Origin: an uncultured Bacilli bacterium
GTDB taxonomy: Bacteria > Bacillota_I > Bacilli_A > RF39 > UBA660
Assembly: GCA_944363635.1 (NCBI GenBank)
Contig: CALVUP010000004.1
Coordinates: 1 to 64,000 of the forward strand
Reading direction: 5' to 3'
DNA length: 64,000 bases
Shown here: positions 41,905 through 51,075 of the stretch, piece after piece
How the letters are laid out: every line of letters begins with the position of its first letter
Numbering within the stretch: position 1 is the first letter of the stretch
The notes under the pieces: model-generated
The model's input: only the letters and a program-made list of their open reading frames with translations
Databases searched by the model: none
Told to the model about the DNA's origin: nothing
Made by a program: the position numbers and the translations under genes

Positions 41905-43077
41905 ATGTCTGATAAATTCGTATTGGGTTTTTTTGACCATCTAGAAATCATTTTATTCGTTGTTGCAGTATTTGGCTTTATTCTACCTATGTCTTATTCT
42001 ATAGCAAAAAGAGGGAGAAAAAAAACACAACAAGCTGTATTAAACCAACGAACAATCTTGATTGATTCGGGAGTTGTCAATAAAATATTTTTCGTATTAT
42101 TTTTCTCGGTCTTTGTGATTGTAGGTATTATTATGATTTATATTATTATTAATCAAGGAAAAACATTATCAAATATACTTGTTAGTATTTTTGTAGGCTT
42201 ATGTTTATGTGGTTTTCCTCTTTGGATGTGTTTTGATATCATAAAAACTACGATTAAGATTTTAACAAAGCAGTATGTAATTGTAACAGATAAACTATTG
42301 GATATATATTATTATCATAATGCATCAAATGATGATTCAGCAGATCTATCGGGCTGGAGGCTTTATTTCCAAGATTTCTTTAAAGTATATAATCGAGATG
42401 TTACAATACATAATATAGACAAAATCAGTAAATACCAAAAAGGTGATGTCTTTTATTTGGTATTTGTAAGTGGAAAGCAGAAACCTTATGTTTTCCCATC
42501 TAATGAATATATCTTAGATCCAAGTGAAAGGGATAAATTAAAAACTCTAGAAGAGGCAAAAGAGTATATAAAACTTAAAAAATTTAATTTAAAAGCAGAA
42601 GTATATAACGGAAAAAAAGTGATCAATCCAAATACAATCATTCATGATTTTTTTAGTAAAGATGAAAAAATAACCTTATTATTCTTTAGCATATGTTCTA
42701 TCTTCTTATTGATAGTATGTATAGGTATATCTTTTTTCAATTTAGTCGCATCTATGGTTGTCCTATTTATGTTTATATGTATTGTATGTATTACAATTGT
42801 AAAAATCAAATATCTATATAGTATCATTCGTAAAATAAAGCGTAGCCAATATGAAATCAAAATCGATGAAGTCATTTCTGTAAATGAAAATTTACAATAC
42901 TCTGATTCAAATCAAATCACATCTATTCAATTTAAAAATTATGACAAAATCGTGTATACCAATAAAAAAGAAAATTATAATGCTCAAATTGGAGATTCAT
43001 TTTATTTAGTTTTTGTTAAAGGAGAAACTGCTCCTATTCATGTTTATAATACAAAAAATTATATGTTAGAAAAATAA
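41905..43077 (+). CDS. unrecognised membrane protein with two repeated halves
   Basis: 390 residues. Four to five membrane segments group in two pairs: about 15-32 and 55-75 with 88-110, then about 250-270 and 275-295. Each pair is followed by a soluble part with a similar strand motif: KGDVFYLVFVSGKQKPYVFPSNEYIL in the first half, then GDSFYLVFVKGETAPIHVYNTKNYML at the end. This looks like an internal duplication of a membrane-plus-beta domain. No known family. ATG 41905 is used because AAGGAAG lies 8 bases upstream. Confidence 0.82.
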   Translation: MSDKFVLGFFDHLEIILFVVAVFGFILPMSYSIAKRGRKKTQQAVLNQRTILIDSGVVNKIFFVLFFSVFVIVGIIMIYIIINQGKTLSNILVSIFVGLCLCGFPLWMCFDIIKTTIKILTKQYVIVTDKLLDIYYYHNASNDDSADLSGWRLYFQDFFKVYNRDVTIHNIDKISKYQKGDVFYLVFVSGKQKPYVFPSNEYILDPSERDKLKTLEEAKEYIKLKKFNLKAEVYNGKKVINPNTIIHDFFSKDEKITLLFFSICSIFLLIVCIGISFFNLVASMVVLFMFICIVCITIVKIKYLYSIIRKIKRSQYEIKIDEVISVNENLQYSDSNQITSIQFKNYDKIVYTNKKENYNAQIGDSFYLVFVKGETAPIHVYNTKNYMLEK

Positions 43078-43086
43078 CATTGCAGC

Positions 43087-43125
43087 AAAAAGGAAATGAA
43101 AGTAAAATACAATCATTTCCTTTTT
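43087..43125. terminator. bidirectional terminator
   Basis: AAAAGGAAATG and CATTTCCTTTT pair around an A/T-rich loop; T-runs on both strands serve the convergent genes. Confidence 0.8.
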
Positions 43126-44066
43126 ATCATTTTATAATGATACTTTGTCTTTCCGTTAGGTATAAATCCTAATTCTTTATATAATTTTCCTACAGGGTTC
43201 TGTTTAAAATATTGAATATGAATATCTTGATTTTTATGCAATTGTAATATATCTTTTAATACTTGCGTCCCAATCCCTTTTCCTTGATATTCTGAAATAA
43301 TACAAACATTACCAATTTCATAACTACCATCTTCCAAAGTCTTTCCATTATAAAAACCAATATCTTTACCATTTAATTGAATAATATATGCATCCTTTTT
43401 TACCGTATTTATAAAATCTTCAAAATAATTTCTTTGTTCTTCTTCGTTCCAAGTGCCAAAGTACTCTTCCACATATTTTTGATAAGCCTCTTTTTTTGTC
43501 TGGTATACAAATTCTTTATAGTTATGATATTGGTTCTCAATATAAGGTCTCATATTGTATTGATTTTTATCTACATTGTCATGATTTAATTTTGGAAATT
43601 TTTCCATACGATAGATTCCTTCATCATCAACTATATTTCCAAACTTTTTAAATCCCCAACCAAAGTGTTTATAGAACTCAACAGCTGTAATACTCGCAGG
43701 TATTTCAACTCTATCTGCTCTTTTATAATATTCATCTTGCTCTAGAGTTTCTATTATTTTTCTACCTAAACCCTGTCCTTTATAATCCGGATCTATAAAT
43801 ATTGTAAAGAAAGAACTTTCAGTTAGACTACCCCAATAAGGTCCAATCATACCAACACCAACAATTTCCTCTTCATCCGTTAATACATAAACATGAAAAT
43901 CTTCAGCTCTTTTTTTTATTAAATCTTCATTATGTGTACGTAGTAAATCCTCTATAGCTTCTTTAGAATAATCCTTTATGTTTTCTTTCAAAACATCTTT
44001 TTTTACAACGGCACATATAGTAGCTTCGTCACCTTCTATATATCTTCTTACTTTAATATCACCCAT
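43113..44066 (-). CDS. double GNAT-family acetyltransferase
   Basis: 317 residues holding two GNAT domains in tandem. The first (about 1-155) has the acetyl-CoA motif FIDPDYKGQGLGRKIIE near 90-107 and ends in FYKHFGWGFKKF. The second (about 170-317) has VCIISEYQGKGIGTQVLKDI near 252-271 and LYKELGFIPNG. Each motif has the Q-x-x-G-x-G/A loop that binds the cofactor phosphate. Both look intact. Substrate unknown; the second domain resembles toxin- or small-amine-modifying GNATs only in general terms. Confidence 0.9.
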   Translation of the reverse strand: MGDIKVRRYIEGDEATICAVVKKDVLKENIKDYSKEAIEDLLRTHNEDLIKKRAEDFHVYVLTDEEEIVGVGMIGPYWGSLTESSFFTIFIDPDYKGQGLGRKIIETLEQDEYYKRADRVEIPASITAVEFYKHFGWGFKKFGNIVDDEGIYRMEKFPKLNHDNVDKNQYNMRPYIENQYHNYKEFVYQTKKEAYQKYVEEYFGTWNEEEQRNYFEDFINTVKKDAYIIQLNGKDIGFYNGKTLEDGSYEIGNVCIISEYQGKGIGTQVLKDILQLHKNQDIHIQYFKQNPVGKLYKELGFIPNGKTKYHYKMIKRK

Positions 44067-44101
44067 ATTGACACCTCTTCATTTATTTAGATGTATAGGA
44101 T

Positions 44102-44825
44102 TTATTTGTTTCTTGATTTAATTAAAATCCTATGTTCTTTATCATTAAAATCTATATTTCTTTTTGCATATTCATATAAATTCTTAACTTTTTGAAATTG
44201 TATTTCTGCGGGACTGTTTGTATCTGTAATTGCGTCGATATACAAATCTATAAATTCTTGCTCTGGAATGGCATATCCAGAGTAAGAAGCTCTATACTTT
44301 TCATCCGTATAAATTCTAAAAACTTTTGAAGTACTCACCAAAGCTAATCCATTTATGTTATGATAAAATTTTCTTATTTTTTCTATGGTCAAATGATATA
44401 AATGTGTAAAGTTAGGTGTATTATCATCTAAACTTTTTTTTAATTTTTCCATTCGATTGTTTATAATGGATACATATTCCTTAGCGGTATCATCATCGAG
44501 TTTTGGTAAAGGATTTTTAAATTTAGAAATTGTATATTCTTGTAACTTTTTTAGATCTCCTGTTTTATCGAATATTATTTTAGATGTTCCAACAATTGAT
44601 AGCCAAGCTGCATTTCTGTTTTCAAAGTCATTATCCACAGATAAATATAAATCATTTAATGGTTTTTCAAAATATTCTACTTGTCTGCCATCAGTAAATA
44701 TTGGAATCTTTATGATTTAATCCTGTTAAATAACTGCCATAAAAAAACATACCTAAAACATGTTTGTTTTCTAAATATTTTCTATCTGCAATAAATTTTT
44801 CAATAATTGATGATACATCAACCAT
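44102..44825 (-). pseudogene. nucleotidyltransferase-domain protein, broken by an internal deletion
   Basis: From ATG 44825 (after AAGGGGGATATT) the frame reads MVDVSSIIEKFIADRKYLEN then GMFFYGSYLTGLNHKDSNI, the GS-x10-type core of a nucleotidyltransferase, and stops at 44691. The other frame resumes at about 44706 with IFTDGRQVEYFEKPLNDLY and continues to the C-terminus at 44102. The segment expected after DSNI, with the metal-binding Asp-x-Asp, is deleted at the junction (about 44700-44708), shifting the frame. The C-terminal part alone is an open frame but lacks the active site, so the gene is most likely dead. Confidence 0.82.
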
Positions 44826-44946
44826 AATATCCCCCTTATACCAGTATTTCGATGGATAATCTCCGAGTATTCTAAAAGAATATAAATTTATTAAAACTTA
44901 ATAATTATTCTATCATATATTTAGATATATTAAAACTCTTAAACTA

Positions 44947-44976
44947 AAAGAAATAGTTCATAGCAACTATTTCTTT
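44947..44976 (-). terminator. terminator
   Basis: AAAGAAATAGTT (44947-44958) pairs with AACTATTTCTTT (44965-44976); it overlaps the end of the upstream gene. The T-run on the minus strand is weak. Confidence 0.65.
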
Positions 44977-45934
44977 AACTATTGTTATCCAAACTCTTTA
45001 CCAATTTCTTGGCTTTGTCATTTCCCACTTTAGAAGTAGTTACTTTTACATCAGGATCATCGTCCCAAGTATAAAAACCGTCTAGTTTGTGACTTTCTGT
45101 AAAAGTTGAAGTTGATAAATCTATATCAAGTGCTTTTTTATATTCACCATAAGCAATACCCATTATTTTTTCATGACCTTGAATTAATAATTCATAATTG
45201 GCTCTTGCTAAATAACCGCTTGCATTCGTACTAATTTGTAAATTTCTATCTTGATGATACAATATAGCTATTCTTTTTGAAATTACATTATAGAATTGAA
45301 TGATTGAATATTTTATTGATTCAACACCAATCAATTCCGCTAAATCCAGTTCGAATAAATATTTAATGATATTATCACACTGTTTAGGCCACTCATGATT
45401 CCCTGTTTCTTCTTCTATATAACTATTCCAAATATCATCAATAAGCAAAGCGGCAACATCTTTGCCTATTACCAAATCATTCTCATCGATTTCAACATTT
45501 TCATCTATTTTTCTTTTTGGATAAGTGAATAAATACTCTCCAATTATACTTCTAATTTTAAACGTTTGCCCTTTATAATTATCATATCTTCCCATACCAT
45601 GATCCATAAAATAAGTAGTAATTACACTTTTATCAAAATCACTTAACTTATAATTTGCCTTAATTAAATAATCTTGATCTTTTTCACTATATATCATATC
45701 CATATGTGGAGTGTTTTCTGACCAGTCACTTTCAGCTTTACGTTTAAAAAATCTTTGAAATAGTTTATCCCCCTCATGTAAAGAATCTTCTACTTGCATC
45801 TTACTTTCAAAAAAATACAAAAAGTTTATAAATTCTGATGTTAAAAAACTTGGTTCATAGCCATTTTTAACTTTATACATCATATACTCAACGATTAAAT
45901 CATCAACGGTTAGCTTATATTCTAAATTTACCAT
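44975..45934 (-). CDS. unrecognised cytoplasmic protein
   Basis: 319 residues, acidic, no membrane segment. The middle contains DQDYLIKANYKLSDFDKSV near 93-111 and YFMDHGMGRYDNYKGQTFKIRSIIGEYLFTYPKR near 113-146. The remainder is helical, with IIQFYNVISKRIAILYHQD near 212. It ends with a short basic-acidic tail. No family recognised. It stands alone in a stretch with pseudogenes on both sides, so it may belong to accessory DNA. Confidence 0.75.
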   Translation of the reverse strand: MVNLEYKLTVDDLIVEYMMYKVKNGYEPSFLTSEFINFLYFFESKMQVEDSLHEGDKLFQRFFKRKAESDWSENTPHMDMIYSEKDQDYLIKANYKLSDFDKSVITTYFMDHGMGRYDNYKGQTFKIRSIIGEYLFTYPKRKIDENVEIDENDLVIGKDVAALLIDDIWNSYIEEETGNHEWPKQCDNIIKYLFELDLAELIGVESIKYSIIQFYNVISKRIAILYHQDRNLQISTNASGYLARANYELLIQGHEKIMGIAYGEYKKALDIDLSTSTFTESHKLDGFYTWDDDPDVKVTTSKVGNDKAKKLVKSLDNNS

Positions 45935-46011
45935 AAACGCCTCCTTTTTCTAATACTATTATACTATAAAATTATACGCATAAATAAATTTTTTTAATAA
46001 GATCACTTGTA

Positions 46012-46458
46012 TTATTTTCTCATGAACATTTTTTCCATATCATCATTAATCTCTTTACATATACCATCATAGTGAATTACTTTTTTTAAATGTTCTATTT
46101 TCCTTTGCAATCGTTCGATACCTTGCTGAGCATACATGCCTGTAATCTTATCATAAATAAGATATTGTCTATCTTTTGTAATTCTTTCCACAATACAATG
46201 ATCTGCACATAATAGATCATCTTTATTAGCAACTTGAGGACTTAACTTTAAATTATCAATAGTTGCATAAACTAATTGGACATCATCTTTTTCATCTAAA
46301 ATACCCTGGCAATAAGTAACGCTCTATCCTAATACTTACCATTTGACATACTATCCGATAATAATATTATGGATGCAGCAATACACCATAATAAATATTT
46401 TTTAATTTTTCTATGAATACATCATAAGGTACAATAGAACCATGTTTTAATCCCAAGC
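46012..46458 (-). pseudogene. remnant of an unknown gene, no start and several frame breaks
   Basis: This 500-base stretch between genes keeps an open frame without a start codon. From about 46330 to the TAA at 46012 it reads CQGILDEKDDVQLVYATIDNLK, LSPQVANKDDLLCADHC, IVERITKDRQYLIYDKITG and a helical end. Upstream, in another frame, lies GLKHGSIVPYDVFIEKLKNI followed by YYGVLLHP and stops. These are coding-like peptides, so the region is a decayed gene of about 150 or more codons. I do not recognise the family. Confidence 0.6.
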
Positions 46459-46505
46459 ATTAAACAGCTTATTAATTGGCAAATGTGTTCCCAAATTAGC
46501 AAAAA

Positions 46506-46541
46506 TAAAACTACTTTCAATTATTATTTAAAAGTAGCTTT
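46506..46541 (-). terminator. terminator after tRNA-Leu
   Basis: AAAACTACTTT pairs with AAAGTAGCTTTT around an A/T-rich loop, with T residues following on the minus strand. Confidence 0.7.
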
Positions 46542-46578
46542 TATATTTAATCTCAAAAATTTGAGTTTTCTATCCTTC

Positions 46579-46662
46579 TGGTGCGGGAGATGGGACTTGA
46601 ACCCACACGACTTTCATCAAAGGTGTTTGAGACCTTCGCGTCTACCATTCCGCCACTCCCGC
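46579..46662 (-). tRNA. tRNA-Leu (CAA)
   Basis: Minus-strand cloverleaf with acceptor GCGGGAG pairing with CTCCCGC, anticodon loop CTCAAAC (anticodon CAA), a long variable arm as in Leu tRNAs, T-arm GGGTTCAAGTCCC and encoded CCA. Confidence 0.95.
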
Positions 46663-46702
46663 ATGCATTACAATTATATCATTAATATTTAAAAAAAGGA
46701 AG

Positions 46703-47278
46703 TTATTTTTCTTCCTTTTCTTGATATTTTGATAAATATAGATCAATTTCTTCTTCATTTTGCCCTTTAATTGTAATATCTTTCATTTTAGGTAATTCTT
46801 CTATAGTAGAAAGTCCAAAGTAATCTAAGAATTCTCTAGTGGTTTGATAAAGAATAGGTCTTCCCGGCATATCACTTCTTCCTGCCTCTTTTACAAGGCC
46901 TTTCGCAACAAGTCTTCGAATCATCTGTCCGCTATATACACCTCTTATCTCATCTACTTCACTTCTTGTGATAGGCGCTTTATAAGCAATAATCGCTAGT
47001 GTTTCTAAAGCGGCTTGACTTAACATATTGGTATTTGGTGTTTCTACTAATTTCTTATAATATTCTTTATGTTCTTTTTTTGTTGTTAATTTAAAACGAT
47101 CTCCCAAAAAGTGAATTTGAATGCCTCGATCTTCTTTTGCATATTTTTCTCTTAAAGAAGTTAAAGCGGCTTTTACATCTTCTTCTTTGATCTCTAATAT
47201 TTCTTGTAATTGGTCTAAAGTTAAACCTTCATCTCCAACTATAAATAATAATCCTTCTATAATTGCTTCTATATTCAT
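46703..47278 (-). CDS. scpB: segregation and condensation protein ScpB
   Basis: 191 residues with two winged-helix domains. IEGLLFIVGDEGLTLDQLQEIL opens the first; LSQAALETLAIIAYKAPITRSEVDEIRG near 83-110 and GRPILYQTTREFLDYFGL near 137-155 mark the second, all diagnostic. ScpB binds ScpA and the Smc ATPase to compact and separate chromosomes. It overlaps scpA by 4 bases. Confidence 0.96.
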   Translation of the reverse strand: MNIEAIIEGLLFIVGDEGLTLDQLQEILEIKEEDVKAALTSLREKYAKEDRGIQIHFLGDRFKLTTKKEHKEYYKKLVETPNTNMLSQAALETLAIIAYKAPITRSEVDEIRGVYSGQMIRRLVAKGLVKEAGRSDMPGRPILYQTTREFLDYFGLSTIEELPKMKDITIKGQNEEEIDLYLSKYQEKEEK

Positions 47279-47994
47279 TCGACTACCTCACATATTATAT
47301 TATCAAAATTGTTTTCTTGCTTTATAATTAATTCTCTTTTTTTCGCCATTTCTAATATGGTTAGAAAAGTAACGACAATGTATTCTTTTGTTGGTGTTTC
47401 AAATAAATCAAAAAAGGAAACTTTCTTTTTCTCTTTTAAAATGTTTTTGATACTTTGTCTTCGCTGTTCAATAGATATTTCTTTTGTAGTCACATTGGTT
47501 TTTAATGGTTGATCTAGTTCTTTTCTTTCTAATACTTTTTTTAAAGCTTCCATTAAATCTTCTAAAGATAAATCACTATTTATAACTGTGCCTTCTTCTT
47601 GGTATTCTTTTAGGCTTTCTGGGATCTTTGTATGAATATCTTTTCTTTTCATTTCTAGTTCTTTAAATTCTTTGGTTAGATTTTTATATTTTTGATATTC
47701 AATTAATCTTTGAATTAAAGCTTCTCTTGGATCCATTTCCTCTTCTTCGGTTTCTTCTTTTTTCGGATTTGGTAAAAGTAGTTTTGATTTTAGTTCAATA
47801 AGTTCAGAAGCCATAACTAAATAACTACTCGCAATATCTAAATTCATTTCTTTCATAGCATTTATATAATCTAAATATTGTTCTACGATATCTTCTATTT
47901 TAATATCCCAGATTTCTACTTTGGATTCTTTAATTAAGTGCAAAAGTAGATCTAAAGGACCTTCAAATTCATTGATTTTTACTTTATATTCCAT
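47275..47994 (-). CDS. scpA: segregation and condensation protein ScpA (kleisin)
   Basis: 239 residues. The kleisin N-terminus reads KINEFEGPLDLLLHLIKESK, then IEDIVEQYLDYI and YLVMASELIELKSKLLLP, followed by an acidic linker. The C-terminal winged helix (near 190-230) contains FLTILEMAKKRELIIKQ. It bridges the Smc heads. ATG 47994 is preferred because GGTG lies 8 bases upstream; an ATG four codons earlier would include that site. Confidence 0.95.
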   Translation of the reverse strand: MEYKVKINEFEGPLDLLLHLIKESKVEIWDIKIEDIVEQYLDYINAMKEMNLDIASSYLVMASELIELKSKLLLPNPKKEETEEEEMDPREALIQRLIEYQKYKNLTKEFKELEMKRKDIHTKIPESLKEYQEEGTVINSDLSLEDLMEALKKVLERKELDQPLKTNVTTKEISIEQRRQSIKNILKEKKKVSFFDLFETPTKEYIVVTFLTILEMAKKRELIIKQENNFDNIICEVVE

Positions 47995-48044
47995 ATTTAA
48001 CACCATATTTATTATACAAGATTATTAAAATAAAGTCTATATTA

Positions 48045-48084
48045 GAAAAGAGGAGTAATTTATTTCTTTCTTGTTACCTCCTCT
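48045..48084 (-). terminator. possible terminator after the transglutaminase-like gene
   Basis: GAGGAGGTAA on the minus strand pairs imperfectly with TTACTCCTC, followed by TTTTC. The stem is interrupted, so support is modest. Confidence 0.45.
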
Positions 48085-49325
48085 ATATCAATCCTTTTAT
48101 CTCCTAAATTTGTAATTTCTTCTGTCATTTTCTTTAATGGCATCTGCTCATAAGACGAAAAATCGCTTTTCCTTTTTATGTCATCATTTTCTAAATAGTA
48201 ATGTCTTCCTGTTGTTAAAGTAGAAGGTTTTTTTATAAAACGATTCCCCATCATAATTCTACACAAAATTATACCAGCATCTTTCACTTTTGAAAGAGTT
48301 CTCGCACAATTGTCAAAATAAATTTGTGTTATTTTTGTTTTTGGAGATGCTTTTATTTTTTTATAGACTCTAGATTGTTTTATATTTAAATTTATATTAT
48401 GATACAAAGCTTCTAAATTAATCACAAACCAACTATCTTTTTTAATATCCCTTGTTCTTGCATGCGTAAAATCATAAATATATTCTTTTCCATTTATTTC
48501 AATGGAATTTAATCCATGGTCTTCTTTTTCTGAAAAGAGTATTTTTGTTTTTATATTTAATTGTGGATGGTTTAAAATGAGATAGGACAATTCTGAAAAA
48601 GCAGAACAAACACCATTTCTATTTTTTAATAAATAATAGGCTTGATGAAAATCCTTTGAAAGAGAATTCCTTTTATTTTTTAATTTGACCAATCGTCGTT
48701 TTTCAAACTGGAATAAATTCTTTTTTCTTTCATATCGAGCAATTTTCTTATCAAGTGATTGCTGCTTGTTTGCATGCTTTTTATCATAAGAAAAATAATC
48801 GTGATAAAATTTATCTAATAAAAATACCTTTTGAATATCGGAAGTTGCATTTTTATTTAGAGCATCTACTAGATTATCGATTTGATCTAAAAATACTTCG
48901 ATTGGATATTCTTGCTTTTCTTTTGGATTATAAATACGATTGTTATCAAAATAATTCAGTTTATAACGATCTTTTTTATCTACATCATATACATTATAAC
49001 AATTTACTGAATTCTGAATCGTCACTCTTTCATCTGCGATTTCCGCTATTTCTTTTAGTGAATATATACTAGGAAAGTATGCACTCACATGAATAGGTGA
49101 TTCTGGATTTTTTTTAATTAAATAATCGACAATTTTTTGATATTGGAATTTATCATGTAAATTAAATTGTAAATTTCTTATATTTGGATAGTCTTTTCTT
49201 ATCTTATCAAAAACAAAATCCATACTTTCTTCTGTATCTAAAAATACAATTAAGTCTTCATCATTATAAATCTGATCGTTATTTAACATTTCTTCCAATG
49301 AGACCCATTTTGTCTTATTATCCAT
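48060..49325 (-). CDS. transglutaminase-like superfamily protein
   Basis: 421 residues, no signal peptide. A C-H-D order typical of transglutaminase-like cysteine enzymes is visible: NRNGVCSAFSELSYLI near 232 (Cys), EKEDHGLNSIEING near 265 (His) and YIYDFTHAR near 281 (Asp). LLDKFYHDYFSYDKK near 168 resembles the DYL...Y segment before such domains. The N-terminal 130 residues are unassigned. ATG 49325 is chosen over an upstream one because GGTGAT stands directly before it. Proteolysis, cross-linking or none of these could be its role. Confidence 0.75.
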   Translation of the reverse strand: MDNKTKWVSLEEMLNNDQIYNDEDLIVFLDTEESMDFVFDKIRKDYPNIRNLQFNLHDKFQYQKIVDYLIKKNPESPIHVSAYFPSIYSLKEIAEIADERVTIQNSVNCYNVYDVDKKDRYKLNYFDNNRIYNPKEKQEYPIEVFLDQIDNLVDALNKNATSDIQKVFLLDKFYHDYFSYDKKHANKQQSLDKKIARYERKKNLFQFEKRRLVKLKNKRNSLSKDFHQAYYLLKNRNGVCSAFSELSYLILNHPQLNIKTKILFSEKEDHGLNSIEINGKEYIYDFTHARTRDIKKDSWFVINLEALYHNINLNIKQSRVYKKIKASPKTKITQIYFDNCARTLSKVKDAGIILCRIMMGNRFIKKPSTLTTGRHYYLENDDIKRKSDFSSYEQMPLKKMTEEITNLGDKRIDIEEVTRKK

Positions 49326-49400
49326 ATTTATCACCATATTTATTATATAAGATTTGATAAAATATTACAAATTATTCTTATATACTTTTCATTTTTTGTT

Positions 49401-49409
49401 TGGTATAAT
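49401..49409 (+). promoter_or_regulatory. extended -10 promoter, probably giving a leaderless transcript
   Basis: TGGTATAAT: a perfect -10 (49404-49409) with the TG extension. The ATG of the next gene starts 6 bases later, where transcription would begin. There is no good -35 match and no ribosome binding site. Confidence 0.65.
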
Positions 49410-49415
49410 TGTTTT

Positions 49416-49721
49416 ATGAAACGATTTACTATGATGGATGAAAAATTTATATGTGAACATTGTAAAAGTGAAGTACTTCCTTTAGGGTATACAGCAAGAG
49501 ATCATTGCCCTTATTGTTTGTACTCTAAACATGTGGATATTCTACCAGGGGACAGAAGTAATTCTTGTCATGGATTATTAGTTCCTATCGGTATAGAAAA
49601 ATATAAAGATACTTTTAAAATTGTATATCAATGTGAACGTTGCAAGAAATTTCATAAAAATATTATGGCTCAGGATGATAATATGGACAAAATAATAGAA
49701 CTATCGAATGTAGAAAGATAG
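49416..49721 (+). CDS. RNHCP domain protein
   Basis: 101 residues. Two Cys pairs (CEHC near 13-16 and CPYC near 31-34) enclose the family motif ARDHCPYCLYSKHVD, followed by PGDRSNSCHGLL and a second pair CERCKKFH near 75. The layout is a zinc-binding fold found in small Firmicute and cyanobacterial proteins; function unknown. No ribosome binding site precedes the ATG; the -10 box is 6 bases upstream. Confidence 0.88.
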   Translation: MKRFTMMDEKFICEHCKSEVLPLGYTARDHCPYCLYSKHVDILPGDRSNSCHGLLVPIGIEKYKDTFKIVYQCERCKKFHKNIMAQDDNMDKIIELSNVER

Positions 49722-49730
49722 TTCTATTTT
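49694..49730 (+). terminator. terminator after the RNHCP gene
   Basis: AATAGAACTATC (49694-49705) pairs with GATAGTTCTATT (49717-49728), followed by T. It overlaps the end of the gene. Confidence 0.85.
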
Positions 49731-49731
49731 A

Positions 49732-50082
49732 TTAATCCTTTGGTTTAAAAAACAAAGAGAAGATAAAGGTAAATATGATGGCTGCGGTAATTCCGGAGGC
49801 TGTTAGATTAAACATTCCTGTTAAAAGTCCAATAAAGCCATATTGTTCTGCTTGTGCAAGGGCGCCATGAATAAGTAAATGCCCAAAACTTGTAATGGGT
49901 ACCATAGCGCCTCCACCAACTACGGTTACAATTTTATCATAAATATTAAAGATATCTAGAAATGCACCTAAACAAACAAATATACTTGTGATATGCCCAG
50001 CAGTAAGTTTGGTATTATCGAGTATAATTTGTCCTAGTAAACAGACAGCTCCTGCGAATAAAAAGGAATTTAAATAGATCAT
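49732..50082 (-). CDS. spoVAE: stage V sporulation protein AE (SpoVAEb type)
   Basis: 116-residue integral membrane protein with four helices. Family features are GHITSIFVCLGAFLDIF near 28-44, VGGGAMVPITSFGHLLIHGALAQAEQYG near 55-82 and LTGMFNLTASGITAAI near 85-100. Part of the channel that moves dipicolinic acid into the forespore and out at germination. Its start overlaps spoVAD by 4 bases (ATGA). Last gene of a three-gene operon. Confidence 0.94.
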   Translation of the reverse strand: MIYLNSFLFAGAVCLLGQIILDNTKLTAGHITSIFVCLGAFLDIFNIYDKIVTVVGGGAMVPITSFGHLLIHGALAQAEQYGFIGLLTGMFNLTASGITAAIIFTFIFSLFFKPKD

Positions 50083-51074
50083 TTTACCAGCTCCAAACTA
50101 ACAGCATGCGCTGTTGATAAAATATTTTGTTTTTGATAAACAAGTGTTGGGGAGAACAGTGCTCCTGTTGCAACAATTAATACTTTTTTTAATTTTCCTT
50201 CTTCTATTTTTTTAAAAATATAACTATAGTTTACTAAAGCACTACATACAGGGCCAGAACCTCCTGCCATCACTTCTTTTTGTTCCTTTAAATCGTAAAG
50301 CATCGTTCCACAATCGTCATAGTTCTTACTAATATCAATATTGTATTCTTGATGCATATAATCAATTAATATTTCTTTTCCATACACACCTAAATCTCCT
50401 GTTAAAATTAGATCATAATAATCAGGTGTACGATTGGTATCAATTAAATGCCTATAAATGGTATCTGCGGCAGCTGGTGCCATAACGGCTCCCATGTTAA
50501 AGGGATCTGTTATTCCCATATCGCTTATTTTTCCTATAGTGGAACTTTCTACTTTGATTTTACTTTTCTTTCCTGATAAAAGTAAACTTGCTCCTCCCGT
50601 TGATGTAAATGTTGCTGTTTTTGGTTTTGGTGCACCATATTCGGTCGGATTACGAAATTGTTTTTCAGAAGACATATTGTGAGAACTTACGGATGTAATA
50701 CATTTTTTGATTTGTCCTGCTTCAATAAAATTAGAAGCGATAATGATTCCTTCAACACTTGTCGAACAAGCTCCATAGATCCCTAAAAAGGGTAAGTTGT
50801 ACTTTTGAAGTCCATAACTTGAAGAAGTAATTTGATTTAATAAATCTCCAGCAATTAATAAATCAATCGTATCTTTTGTTGTATTTGCCTTTTTTAATAA
50901 AATATCAACGCTTTCTTCTAATAATTTAGATTCTGCTTGTTCCCATGTTTTCGCACCATTATATAAATCATTATAACTTTTATCAAAAAAACTACTTAAT
51001 GGTCCTTTTTTTTCATAAGGCCCTGCGACCGTGGATGCATTGTTTATGTATACATTATTATATTTGAATGTCAT
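50079..51074 (-). CDS. spoVAD: stage V sporulation protein AD (SpoVAD)
   Basis: 331 residues with a thiolase-like fold. NNASTVAGPYEKKGPL near 10-25, FLGIYGACSTSVEGIIIAS near 97-115 (Cys at the thiolase nucleophile position) and TGDLGVYGKEIL near 225 are diagnostic. It is a peripheral inner-membrane protein that binds dipicolinic acid. The start lies 1 base after spoVAC and the gene overlaps spoVAE. Confidence 0.95.
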   Translation of the reverse strand: MTFKYNNVYINNASTVAGPYEKKGPLSSFFDKSYNDLYNGAKTWEQAESKLLEESVDILLKKANTTKDTIDLLIAGDLLNQITSSSYGLQKYNLPFLGIYGACSTSVEGIIIASNFIEAGQIKKCITSVSSHNMSSEKQFRNPTEYGAPKPKTATFTSTGGASLLLSGKKSKIKVESSTIGKISDMGITDPFNMGAVMAPAAADTIYRHLIDTNRTPDYYDLILTGDLGVYGKEILIDYMHQEYNIDISKNYDDCGTMLYDLKEQKEVMAGGSGPVCSALVNYSYIFKKIEEGKLKKVLIVATGALFSPTLVYQKQNILSTAHAVSLELVK

Positions 51075-51075
51075 A

